Shown piece after piece: positions 50,577 to 58,484 of a DNA stretch of 64,000 nt (position 1 is the first letter of the stretch; each line of letters begins with the position of its first letter). Made by a program: the position numbers and the translations under genes. The stretch is from Pseudarthrobacter sp. C4D7 (GTDB taxonomy: Bacteria; Actinomycetota; Actinomycetes; Actinomycetales; Micrococcaceae): the NCBI RefSeq assembly GCF_013359725.1, contig NZ_JABFMW010000011.1, positions 41,062 to 105,061 of the forward strand, read 5' to 3'. The notes under the pieces were generated by a model that did no database searches, had not been told where the DNA came from, and was given only the letters and a program-made list of their open reading frames with translations.

Positions 50577-51650
50577 ATGGATTCCGGGGAACAGGTGCAG
50601 CAGCAACGTCCGCGGCCGCGGCGGGTGACGGCGGCGATGGTCGCCGCGCGGGCCGGTGTTTCGGTGGCCACGGTGTCCCTGGTGGCCAATGGCAAGACGG
50701 CCGGCCGGGTGGCCGAAGACAACATCTCCCGGGTGCGTGACGCCATTGCGGAACTGGGCTACGTGGTGGACGGCATCGGCAGTTCCCTGGCCAAAGGCGT
50801 CAGCTCGGTCGTGATCCTGGTGGCGCCGGACATCTCCAACCCGTTCTTCGCCAAGGTCATCGCCGGCGTGCGGGAATCCCTGGGCCCGCAGTACCAGCTG
50901 CTGCTGTCCGTCACCGAGGCCGGCGAATTTCCGAAGGCCGACGACGTGCGGCGGCTGATGTCCCTGCGTCCGGCGGGCCTGCTGGTGGACGCACCCAACG
51001 CGGGATTCCTCGAAGACCTCGCGTCGCCGTCGCCCCTTGTCCTGCTCGACGCACCGGGGCTGGAGGCCTACGCGCCCTCCGTGAACCTGGATGTCGCCAG
51101 CGGGGCACGCCAGCTGGCGGCGCACCTGGCGGACGCCGGGCACCGGGAAGCGGCCTATGTGGACAGCGTGACCGGCACGGAGACGTTCGCGGTGCGGCGC
51201 GCGGCATTCCTGTCGGAGGCAGCAGCGCGCGGCATCACCGTCACCCCGGAGCGCATCATCAGCACCACCATCGACGTCGGGGAGGCGGCGGCGGCGTTCG
51301 CCCACGCCTGGCCGGAATGGCAGCATGCGGGGGTAACCGCCGTCGCCTGTGCCACCGACACCCATGCATATGGTGTCCTTCAGGAGGCCCGCGTGGAGGG
51401 CGTTCGAATTCCGGAGGAGCTGGCCGTGGCCGGGTTCGATGACCTGCCCTATTCGGCCACCAGCAACCCGGGCCTGACCAGCGTTCACCTGCCCGCCACT
51501 GCCCTGGGACAGAGGGCCGGCGAGCAACTCCGCCTGCTCATGGAGGGCAAGCCGCTGGAACACGGCGGCGTCACCCTGGAGACGTCCCTGGTGGTGCGCG
51601 GTTCCACTACGGCATCGCCGGCCGGTCACCTTCCCGCAGCCAGTCGTTGA
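50577..51650 (+). CDS. LacI-family regulator of the nucleoside operon
   Basis: 357 residues from the ATG at 50577; TACGAT lies six bases upstream and no ribosome site is seen, so a leaderless mRNA is likely. The helix-turn-helix and hinge are at about 15-70 (VTAAMVAARAGVSVATVSLVANGKTAGRVAEDN). A periplasmic-binding-like effector domain follows with VILVAPDISNPFFAKV and FDDLPYSATSNPGLTSV. The probable ligand is a nucleoside or ribose derivative. An in-frame ATG at 50490 would add 29 atypical residues. It overlaps the convergent M1 peptidase gene by 44 bp. Confidence 0.91.
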   Translation: MDSGEQVQQQRPRPRRVTAAMVAARAGVSVATVSLVANGKTAGRVAEDNISRVRDAIAELGYVVDGIGSSLAKGVSSVVILVAPDISNPFFAKVIAGVRESLGPQYQLLLSVTEAGEFPKADDVRRLMSLRPAGLLVDAPNAGFLEDLASPSPLVLLDAPGLEAYAPSVNLDVASGARQLAAHLADAGHREAAYVDSVTGTETFAVRRAAFLSEAAARGITVTPERIISTTIDVGEAAAAFAHAWPEWQHAGVTAVACATDTHAYGVLQEARVEGVRIPEELAVAGFDDLPYSATSNPGLTSVHLPATALGQRAGEQLRLLMEGKPLEHGGVTLETSLVVRGSTTASPAGHLPAASR

Positions 51651-53091
51651 AGAACGCGCCCAGCTGCCGGCCGGAGGCGTCCTCCATCACTTTTTCGAAA
51701 TCTTCGGTGGTAGCGGAGGAATTGGCATGGTGTTCCAGCCACTCCCTGGCGCCGGCGAAGAACGCCTCATCCCCCACTTTGGCGCGGAGGGCGTGGAGCG
51801 CGGCGGCTCCACGGAGATAGACGGGCCCGGAGAACAGGTTGTCCCGTCCGGGATCGGTGATGTCCATGCTCCAAAGGTTCCCGCTGTCCAGTTCCGCTAC
51901 GGTGTCGGCGAACTGTTGGGCCACCGTTGCCTTGCCGGTGTGCCCGGCCCACAGCCACTCGATGTAGGTTGCCCAGCCTTCGTTGAGCCAGATGTCCTTC
52001 CAGTCCGCCGGACTGACGCTGTTGCCGAACCACTGGTGGCCCAGTTCGTGGACAACCGTGCCCTCTTCAGCAACCCCTGAATAGACGGGACGGGTCTGGG
52101 TTTCCAGGGCGTAGTCGACGGAGTCGTCGTCCACGATCGCGCCGAAAGCTTCGAACGGGTAGCGTCCGAACAGGTCCGAGAGGAACGTGATCATCTGGGG
52201 CTGCAAGGCGAGGGCTGCGTTGGTGGTTTCAAGGTCCGGTCCTGTCACATCGCGGTCCACCGCGTTGATGATCGGCAGGCCGTGGGGCCCCTTGCCGTAG
52301 GACAGGGTGAAGTCTCCCACGCTGGCCGTGGCCAGGTAGCTGGCCATCGGATCCGCTGCTTCCCAGCTCCACGTGGTCCATCCGCCGCTGGTCCTGGGCC
52401 TGCCGTCGGGCAGGCCGTTGGCCACCGCCGTCTTCCCTTCCGGGACCGTGATGTGGAAGGAGTACGTGGCCTTGTCCTCGGGGTCGTCGTTGACCGGGAA
52501 CCACGTGGGCGCGCCGTCGGGTTCGTTGACCACCATGGCGCCGTCAGCGGTGGTGACCCAGCCGTAGAGAGCCCCGGTGGTGTCCTCGGGACGGCCGGTG
52601 GCGCCCCCGTAATCAATGGTGACGGTGGCCTCCTGGCCTTCCTTCAGTTTTGGCCGCAGGCCCACGGTGAGTTCCCAGGTGCGGCTGGCGTCGTCCTGCA
52701 CCTGCGTCCATTCGGCCGGTCCGGCACCGCGGTTGACGTCCTTGCCGTCCACGTCGACGCCGGTCACGGCCAGCCCGCGCAGGTCGAAGTTGAGGGCGTC
52801 CAGGTCCTGGGTGGCACGGAGGGTGATGGTTGCCTCCGCCGTAAGCTTCCCGGCCAGCACGGAGGGGTGCCGCGGCGGCGCGTAGTGGAGGTCGAGATCG
52901 TAGTGCAGGACGTCGTATCCGCCGTTGCCAGCAGAGGGAAAGTAGGGGTCCCCGCTTCCCGCGGCACCAGGTGCATAGTGCCCCGGGCCGTCATGGGGTG
53001 ACCCCTGTGCTGCGTTGATACCGGCCCCACCGGCTGCGATCAGCGCCACTGCTGCCGCGGCAATGCGCCGTGTCCTGGTCAGGTTTGTCAT
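51607..53091 (-). CDS. Secreted M1-family zinc metallopeptidase
   Basis: 494 residues from the ATG at 53091. A Sec signal peptide (IAAAAVALIAAGGAGINAA) is followed by the M1 N-terminal beta domain and a catalytic domain. The zinc motif HELGHQWFG (His348, Glu349, His352) is followed by NEGWATYIEW (Glu371, 18 residues on), the normal HExxH-x18-E arrangement. It is shorter than full-length aminopeptidase N because the C-terminal helical domain is absent, as in other secreted short M1 peptidases. It releases amino acids from peptides outside the cell. Convergent overlap with the LacI gene is 44 bp. Confidence 0.9.
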   Translation of the reverse strand: MTNLTRTRRIAAAAVALIAAGGAGINAAQGSPHDGPGHYAPGAAGSGDPYFPSAGNGGYDVLHYDLDLHYAPPRHPSVLAGKLTAEATITLRATQDLDALNFDLRGLAVTGVDVDGKDVNRGAGPAEWTQVQDDASRTWELTVGLRPKLKEGQEATVTIDYGGATGRPEDTTGALYGWVTTADGAMVVNEPDGAPTWFPVNDDPEDKATYSFHITVPEGKTAVANGLPDGRPRTSGGWTTWSWEAADPMASYLATASVGDFTLSYGKGPHGLPIINAVDRDVTGPDLETTNAALALQPQMITFLSDLFGRYPFEAFGAIVDDDSVDYALETQTRPVYSGVAEEGTVVHELGHQWFGNSVSPADWKDIWLNEGWATYIEWLWAGHTGKATVAQQFADTVAELDSGNLWSMDITDPGRDNLFSGPVYLRGAAALHALRAKVGDEAFFAGAREWLEHHANSSATTEDFEKVMEDASGRQLGAFFNDWLREGDRPAMP

Positions 53092-53413
53092 GGTTGCAGT
53101 CCCTGGAAAGTGCAGGCGACAGGGAGCCCCGCTCACTGTATTGACGCTCACGCCGCCGGATGGAAAATTCGTGTGCCTTCGCGGCGACCAGACCTGTACC
53201 GGCGGCTTAGTGCCGCTGCCCCCAGTTGGGAAGGAATCTAGGCGTCCCCGTGCGGCGCGTCAACACTTTGGCGCCCCCTGCCGGCCCCCTATCGCGTCCC
53301 CTGGCAGCCTCCGAGGCGGAAGGGGGATTGGCGCGGGTACGCAACGGCACCGCCGCCACGGGACGGCTTCGCGCCGCCGTCGTTCTGTCGGAGCCCAGCC
53401 GTAAGCTGGACCC
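53092..53413. other. Intergenic region between M1 peptidase and RelA/SpoT genes
   Basis: About 320 bp with divergent promoters. TAAGCT (53402-53407) sits six bases before the RelA/SpoT ATG. No RNA gene or strong hairpin was seen. The several short open frames here are high-GC background. Confidence 0.4.
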
Positions 53414-54520
53414 ATGGCGAGTAACTGGGAAAGTCTGGACGCACCGCTGCGGGAGTCGGTGCAGCACAACGTGGAGATCTACGAGCGTGTGCGGCCTGCC
53501 CTGAAGCTGGTGACCCGGGATGTCCTGCTGATCATGCGGGACATGCTGAAGGGCAGTGAGGTCACGCCGCTGTTCGTCACCGGCCGGACCAAGACGGTGG
53601 AATCCTTCAAGGAAAAGATCTCGCGCACCGAGGAGCCGCTGGAACCGGGTGGGCGGAGGCTCCTGAAGTTCCCGGACCCGTTCCGCACGCTCAATGACAT
53701 GGTGGGCATCCGGGTGATCACCAAGCTGCCGGCAGAAAACGCCGCCGTGGCCAATATCATCAAGCGCCAGCGCCAGCTTTTCGACTGCCGCGGCGACCGC
53801 GAAAAGGACATCGGCTCCATCGAGTCCGGCACGTACGGGTATTCCAGCCGGCACCTGATCCTGCGCACCATCCAGAATGAAGCCGTCAAGGAGTACCAGA
53901 AGGTCTTCAATCCGGACCTGCAGCCCAACGGCAGTTATTTCTTCGAGTGCCAGATCCGCACCATCTTTGCCCACGCGTGGAGCGAGATCGAGCACGACAT
54001 CCGGTTCAAGGCCGAGGACCCGCGCGCGTGGACACCGCATTTCGACCGGCAGTTCACGGCCACGGCGGCCATGCTGGAAACCGTGGAAACGGCGTTCTCC
54101 GACCTTCATGAAAGCTATGAGGAAGTCCGCGGCTACTGGGACATGGACGGCGAAGGCGCGGCTCCGCTGACGCCCAACCGCATCCGGGACGTCTGGCGAA
54201 CCCTGCTCCCGCATGTGGACCGCAAGGTGGACGATGACTGGGGCTGGGCCGCGGAGCTCCTGGCCGCGCACGGGCTCAACCAGACCATGCAGCTGGCCGG
54301 GCTGCTCAGCGCCAACCAGATCACGGAGGTCCGCAAGGCCCTGGACCACCGCTACTCCCCCGGACCGGACCGGCTCCTGGACGACCTTCTCCTCTGGCAG
54401 TACGGCACCAGGCATATCGACCTCACCGCGGAAGAGCCCGACGCCGTACCGCACCCGCGGCGGGACAGCCTCCTGCGGCGGCTGCGGCAGATCGAGCGGT
54501 ACAGGATGACGAAGAAGTAG
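53414..54520 (+). CDS. RelA/SpoT-fold alarmone synthetase (small, no HD domain)
   Basis: 368 residues. The nucleotidyltransferase domain (about 45-215) keeps TGRTKTVESFKEKI (Arg58-Lys60 ATP contacts), NDMVGIRVI (Asp95, Mg ligand), YGYSSRHLIL (G-loop) and FECQIRTIFAHAWSEIEHDI with Glu178. No hydrolase HD domain is present. The last 140 residues are helical, with a DDDWGWAAELLAAHG segment and a basic end, and match no domain I recognise. It should make (p)ppGpp or a related pyrophosphorylated nucleotide. No ribosome site is visible; the leaderless geometry supports the ATG. A homoserine dehydrogenase-like gene begins five bases after its stop. Confidence 0.85.
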   Translation: MASNWESLDAPLRESVQHNVEIYERVRPALKLVTRDVLLIMRDMLKGSEVTPLFVTGRTKTVESFKEKISRTEEPLEPGGRRLLKFPDPFRTLNDMVGIRVITKLPAENAAVANIIKRQRQLFDCRGDREKDIGSIESGTYGYSSRHLILRTIQNEAVKEYQKVFNPDLQPNGSYFFECQIRTIFAHAWSEIEHDIRFKAEDPRAWTPHFDRQFTATAAMLETVETAFSDLHESYEEVRGYWDMDGEGAAPLTPNRIRDVWRTLLPHVDRKVDDDWGWAAELLAAHGLNQTMQLAGLLSANQITEVRKALDHRYSPGPDRLLDDLLLWQYGTRHIDLTAEEPDAVPHPRRDSLLRRLRQIERYRMTKK

Positions 54521-54525
54521 GACCC

Positions 54526-55505
54526 ATGGTGGAACCTGTGCGGCTGGTCCTGTCCGGCTTCGGCGCCGTGGGGCATGCGTTTCTCGATGCTGTCCTGGAG
54601 CAGGGTCCGCTGGTGCAGGTCGCCGCCGTCCGGGGCCACACTGCCGAGGCTTTGTTGACGCCGGGTTCCGCTGTGCCGGAGCGCTCCTCGTGGGGCCGGC
54701 TTCAGCCCATCGGGGCGACGCTGGCCCGGACCGGCGCCACCGTGCTGGTCCAGGCCCTGCCCTCGTCGCCGGAGGCCCACGCGCGCGCTCTGCAGGAAGC
54801 GGTTGCCGCCTTGCGGAGGGGGTGGATGTGGTGACAGCAACCAAAAGCCACGTGTTGAGCCATTGGCGCGTCCTGGAGCGCGCGGCTGCCGAGGGCGGGA
54901 GCCGGATCCGCATCTCAGGGGCCACCGGCGCCGCGCTCCCCACGGCGGACATGGCCCGCGTCGCGCTGAGGGGCATGGGCTGCAACGCTGTCCGGGCCTG
55001 CCCCAACGGAACGTCCACGTTTGTTTTGGATGAACTTGCCCGCGGTGCCGGGCTGGAGTCCGCAGTCCGGGAGGCGCAGCGCCGCGGCATCGCGGAGGCA
55101 GACCCGTCCGCGGACCTGTCCGGGAAGGATTCAGCCACGAAAGTCCGGCTTATCGCCGGGCTCCTCTGGGACTGGGACGTTTCCACCATCGCGGTGGAGA
55201 CGGAGCCCATTGCCTTTTCCACGGCTGCCACGGCCTTGGCTGCCGCCGGGTCCGGACGTCGTTTACGCGCTGTGGCGGCCGCGTCGCTTGAACGCCCCAT
55301 GGTGGTGACGGTCCGCCTGGAAGCCGTGCCGGCGGGAGACCCGCTTTTCGCCATTGCCGGCCCGGAGAAGGCGATGGTTTTCAGCTGCCCGGACGCAGGG
55401 GACATCACCGTCCAGGGCGGGCGCTCCAGCCCCAAGGGCGCGGCCTTCGCAATGCTGAAGGATGTGCTCAACGTGGGCAGGGTAGCCAGCGCGGGGTTCC
55501 GCTAG
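54526..55505 (+). pseudogene. Homoserine dehydrogenase-like gene split by a frameshift
   Basis: Two frames together encode a homoserine dehydrogenase-like protein of about 326 residues. The first (54526-54834) contains the NAD motif LSGFGAVGHAFLDAV and ends at TGA. The second contains VVTATKSHV, ISGATGAALPTADMARVAL, NGTSTFVLDEL and AEADPSADLSGKDSATKVRL, all family motifs. Inserting one base near 54810 joins them as AVAALAEGVDVV. The first stop overlaps a GTG at 54831 that follows GGAGGGGG, so a separate C-terminal protein could be made. Whether this is decay, a split gene or a sequencing indel is open. The ACT domain of full-length Hom is absent. Confidence 0.78.
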
Positions 55506-55570
55506 CCGGCCGTATTTCCGCGGTTGAACGGTCTCCAGGAGCATGACCGCGGCGAAACTGCACGGCCCGT

Positions 55571-56527
55571 TCAGTGCGGGTCACGGCCGGGCGCGCTGCC
55601 TGTGCCAGAGGGGTCTGCCGGCCCTGATGTCCGTTCCTCAGGGCCTACAACTTTCATCCTGCGGGTGTTTGCGGCGTGAGTCCGGGGGCGGGTAACGGCC
55701 AAGGCGTCAGCAAGCCGCATGGCGTCCAAGAGCAGGATGCTGTGCGACGGCGGCATGCTGCCTGCCTCGCTGGTGCAGATAATCAGCGCGGCGGTGACTT
55801 CCGCGATCAGGTCCGGGTCACGGCTGCGCCGGTACTCCCGTGCAGGGTCTCCTGTGTCTTCGAGTTCTCCGGAGACGAAGATGGCGACCTCGGTCCTTCG
55901 TGCCATGTCGAATTTCATCAGCACAGAGGAGACCATGTTCTTCACGGTCTTTTCGGCCAGGAACATTTCCTGTCCGATTTGTCCGTTGGTCAACCCACGG
56001 GCAACCCCTGCCGCCACTTTCATTTCCTGCTTTGAAAGCATCCCCAACCGCCCGTCAGGCCCGTTATTCCCGTCGGCGTGGATCGGGGCCAGGATGCCGG
56101 TCTGAAACCGACGACTGAAGGCTGTGTACCCTTGCATTGCCCTCCGGATCAGCCTGAGCAGTTCTTCATTGTCGTCCCGTTGCGACAGACATCCCCACGC
56201 TCCGGCCAGGATCGCCCCGATCAGCACGGCTTCGTCGGTTTCACCTGTCATCAGCACGCACCGGATGGTGGCATCTGCGGCTGCGATAGTTCGGCACAGC
56301 CCGGCACCGGAGCCGTCGGGAAGGTCATCGTCAATGATCGTCAGGTCGGGACGCAGCGCGGGGATCCGCCGCGCCGCCTGACGGACAGAGCCCGACTCGC
56401 CGGCAACGGTGAACCCGTTGTCCAACAACAGCCCCCGCAGACCCCGGCCCACGAGCTCTTCACCGGTCACAACGAATACGCTCCCGAAAGAAGGCGACGC
56501 CAAAACGGGTTGATGGCCAGTGGCCAT
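55571..56527 (-). CDS. DevR/DosR-like orphan response regulator
   Basis: 318 residues. The receiver domain (about 15-130) has IIDDDLPDGSG with Asp66 as likely phospho-acceptor and VLMTGE for the Thr position. The LuxR helix-turn-helix (about 163-215) reads LTNGQIGQEMFLAEKTVKNMVS and MARRTEVA, closely matching the DosR/DevR DNA-recognition region. About 100 extra residues follow, an uncommon C-terminal extension with a helical start and a disordered Pro/Gly-rich end. DosR responds to hypoxia through heme kinases; no kinase is adjacent. The start has a GGAAG site. Confidence 0.85.
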   Translation of the reverse strand: MATGHQPVLASPSFGSVFVVTGEELVGRGLRGLLLDNGFTVAGESGSVRQAARRIPALRPDLTIIDDDLPDGSGAGLCRTIAAADATIRCVLMTGETDEAVLIGAILAGAWGCLSQRDDNEELLRLIRRAMQGYTAFSRRFQTGILAPIHADGNNGPDGRLGMLSKQEMKVAAGVARGLTNGQIGQEMFLAEKTVKNMVSSVLMKFDMARRTEVAIFVSGELEDTGDPAREYRRSRDPDLIAEVTAALIICTSEAGSMPPSHSILLLDAMRLADALAVTRPRTHAANTRRMKVVGPEERTSGPADPSGTGSAPGRDPH

Positions 56528-56927
56528 ATTCGCTTCCGTTCATCCGGCCCCTGAAACCCGAAGGCGATTGTTAGTCTCCTGCTGCCACCCTGGCCCCACC
56601 GTGAAAAGGAGAACAGTTACCTAACCCCCAGGTCTCTGTCGAAAAGCGAACGAACCTGCCGTCTTACGTACAGGCTAGCCCTATACGCAGAGTCCTGACG
56701 GCCGCGGGGCCTTTTCATTTTTGCTTGCAGCCATACAGCCGCGACGCCAGTGCCTCGAAGCCTGCCGGGGCTTCCGTCCCCGATGCCGGGTCCCCGCGGT
56801 GCACTCCACCCCTGAACAATAGGACGGACACCTCCACAGGTGGCCGTCTGCCCCGCCGAAGAATCCGGGTCTCGCCAGACCCAACCCGTCCGGCGGATCT
56901 GCCGTCGTCGCTGTGTATGCTGTGGCC
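56528..56927. other. 400-bp non-coding region upstream of response regulator and VOC gene
   Basis: Holds the response regulator promoter on the minus strand and the VOC promoter at its right end (TATGCT at 56916-56921). No RNA gene or recognised binding site was found. Short open frames show no conserved features. Confidence 0.4.
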
Positions 56928-57329
56928 ATGACGGCGCCGCAAATTTATGTCATATTTCCCGGTACGGCGCGTGAAGCCCTCCGCTTCTATGCGGACGTCT
57001 TCGGCGGCGAGCTTTCCCTGTTCAGTTATCAGGAATTCAACCGGGACGACGGACCAGCGGACGCGATAGCCCATGGCGTGCTGTCCGGGGCAGTCGCCGT
57101 GGCCGGAGCGGACGCGGCGGCTGGCCAGGCATCGGTGCGGTCGGAAGGGTTGATGCTCTCGTTGCTGGGAACCTCCGAACCTGCAGTTCTTCACGGGTGG
57201 TTCGACATGCTGTCTGACGGCGGCCGGGTGGTTGATCCGCTTGGCGTAAAGTCATGGGGTGCGGCTGATGGCCAGGTCATCGACCGTTATGGTCTGCACT
57301 GGCTCATCGGTTACGAATTGGCCCCGTGA
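56928..57329 (+). CDS. VOC-family (PhnB-like) protein
   Basis: 133 residues, a small glyoxalase-fold protein of the PhnB group: IYVIFPGTAREALRFYADVFGGEL at the start, MLSLLGTSE in the middle and GADGQVIDRYGLHWLIGYE at the end, a form common to this family (WGAADGQVIDRYGLHW). The active metal site is not obvious and the function is unknown. TATGCT lies six bases before the ATG, and no ribosome site is present, so the gene is probably leaderless. It is convergent with the LacI gene at 57449. Confidence 0.85.
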   Translation: MTAPQIYVIFPGTAREALRFYADVFGGELSLFSYQEFNRDDGPADAIAHGVLSGAVAVAGADAAAGQASVRSEGLMLSLLGTSEPAVLHGWFDMLSDGGRVVDPLGVKSWGAADGQVIDRYGLHWLIGYELAP

Positions 57330-57448
57330 AGGCGCGTGTTTGAGGGCACGTGCAACCGAGTGACGGTACGGGCTGCCGGCCCTTGGGTGTTTTCTTTGCG
57401 GCCCGCTTTTCGGGAACCCAATCTGCTACGGCAGCCGCCGATTGGGAG

Positions 57449-58483
57449 TCAGATCCGTCGGCAGCCGCAGGATTGCCGTACCTGCAGAGTTGTTGGAAAG
57501 ATCAAGTGTTCGGAGTTGACGTTTCGGCGGCCTCCAATGAGGGCGCTGACAGCGGCTTTTGCCATGGCCTGTGCCGGTTGTTTTACTGTGGTCAGCGGCG
57601 GCCAGGTGTACTCCGCCTCCTCGGATCCGTCGAATGCGGCTATGGCGATGTCGTCGGGAATTGACCGACCGGCTTCATGCAGTGCCCGCATGATGCCGAT
57701 TGCCTGCATGTCTGAGCTGGCAAAAATCGCAGTGGGTTGGATTGCTGACGCAAGCAGCCGCTGACCGGCAGCGTATCCACCAGCCCTGGTGAAGAGGCTT
57801 CGGACGATGGGACCTTCAGGGAGGCCAGCCTCAGTAAGAGCCTGCAACCATCCCTGTTCGCGTCCGTCGAGGAAGTTCCCTGCGTTCGTTCCCATTGCCA
57901 GTGCGATAGTGGTGTGTCCGTGGCCAATGAGGTGCTCGACCGCGGATTTGGCCCCTGCAAACAGGTCAACGCCGACGCTGTTGAAGCCCGGGGCGTCGGC
58001 GCTGTGGTTGAGGAGGACCGTGCGTATGTCTGCCGATTCAAGGTCGGCGAGGTCTGGTTCCATCAGTACGCTGGACAGGATCACGCCGTCGACCTGCCGG
58101 GATGCCAGGTTGCGGATGTTCCTGCGTTCCTTGGTGAGGTTTCCGTCTGAATTGGTGAGGAGCAGCGCATACCCGAGTTCCGCGGCCGCATCCTCCACAG
58201 CGTGGGCCAGCAGTGAAAAGAACGGGTTGCCGTTATCGGGGATGACAAGCCCGATGGTTTCGGTGGATCCCAGCTTCAGTGCCCTCGCTGCGGCGTTGGG
58301 GCGGTAGCCCAGGACGCGGATGGCGTCCTGGACTTTTGCCTCGGTCGCGGGGGCGACTTTCTTGGGACCCTTGTTAACTACATAACTGACGACGGCGGTG
58401 CTCACGCCGGCATATCTGGCCACGTCCTTGCGGGTCACAGGGCCCCGTGTGGCTTGGGCTACCGGAGAAGTCATGCTGTCCAT
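57449..58483 (-). CDS. LacI-family regulator of the alpha-galactoside locus
   Basis: 344 residues from the ATG at 58483; an ATG at 58474 is also possible. Helix-turn-helix and hinge: VTRKDVARYAGVSTAVVSYVVNKGPKKVAPATEAKV. The effector domain has IGLVIPDNGNPFFSLLAHAVE, DGVILSSVL and the FDGSEEAEYTWPPLTTVKQP hinge segment, and it ends with CGCRRI. It starts one base after the stop of the Gfo/Idh gene upstream, so both share a transcript. It likely represses the divergent transporter and alpha-galactosidase genes. No convincing operator was found. Confidence 0.9.
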   Translation of the reverse strand: MDSMTSPVAQATRGPVTRKDVARYAGVSTAVVSYVVNKGPKKVAPATEAKVQDAIRVLGYRPNAAARALKLGSTETIGLVIPDNGNPFFSLLAHAVEDAAAELGYALLLTNSDGNLTKERRNIRNLASRQVDGVILSSVLMEPDLADLESADIRTVLLNHSADAPGFNSVGVDLFAGAKSAVEHLIGHGHTTIALAMGTNAGNFLDGREQGWLQALTEAGLPEGPIVRSLFTRAGGYAAGQRLLASAIQPTAIFASSDMQAIGIMRALHEAGRSIPDDIAIAAFDGSEEAEYTWPPLTTVKQPAQAMAKAAVSALIGGRRNVNSEHLIFPTTLQVRQSCGCRRI

Positions 58484-58484
58484 C

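Noticed and set aside
53207..55471. 754-residue minus-strand open frame opposite the RelA/SpoT and homoserine dehydrogenase genes
   Set aside because: Ser/Arg/Pro-rich with no recognisable motif, and the opposite strand has clear catalytic motifs.
53414..55505. RelA/SpoT protein and next gene as a toxin-antitoxin pair
   Set aside because: The neighbour is a homoserine dehydrogenase-like gene, not a small antitoxin. A fused toxin remains possible and is listed as a finding.
56681..56929. 82-residue minus-strand frame in the 400-bp gap before the VOC gene
   Set aside because: No ribosome site, no leaderless -10 geometry and no conserved features; it overlaps the VOC promoter.
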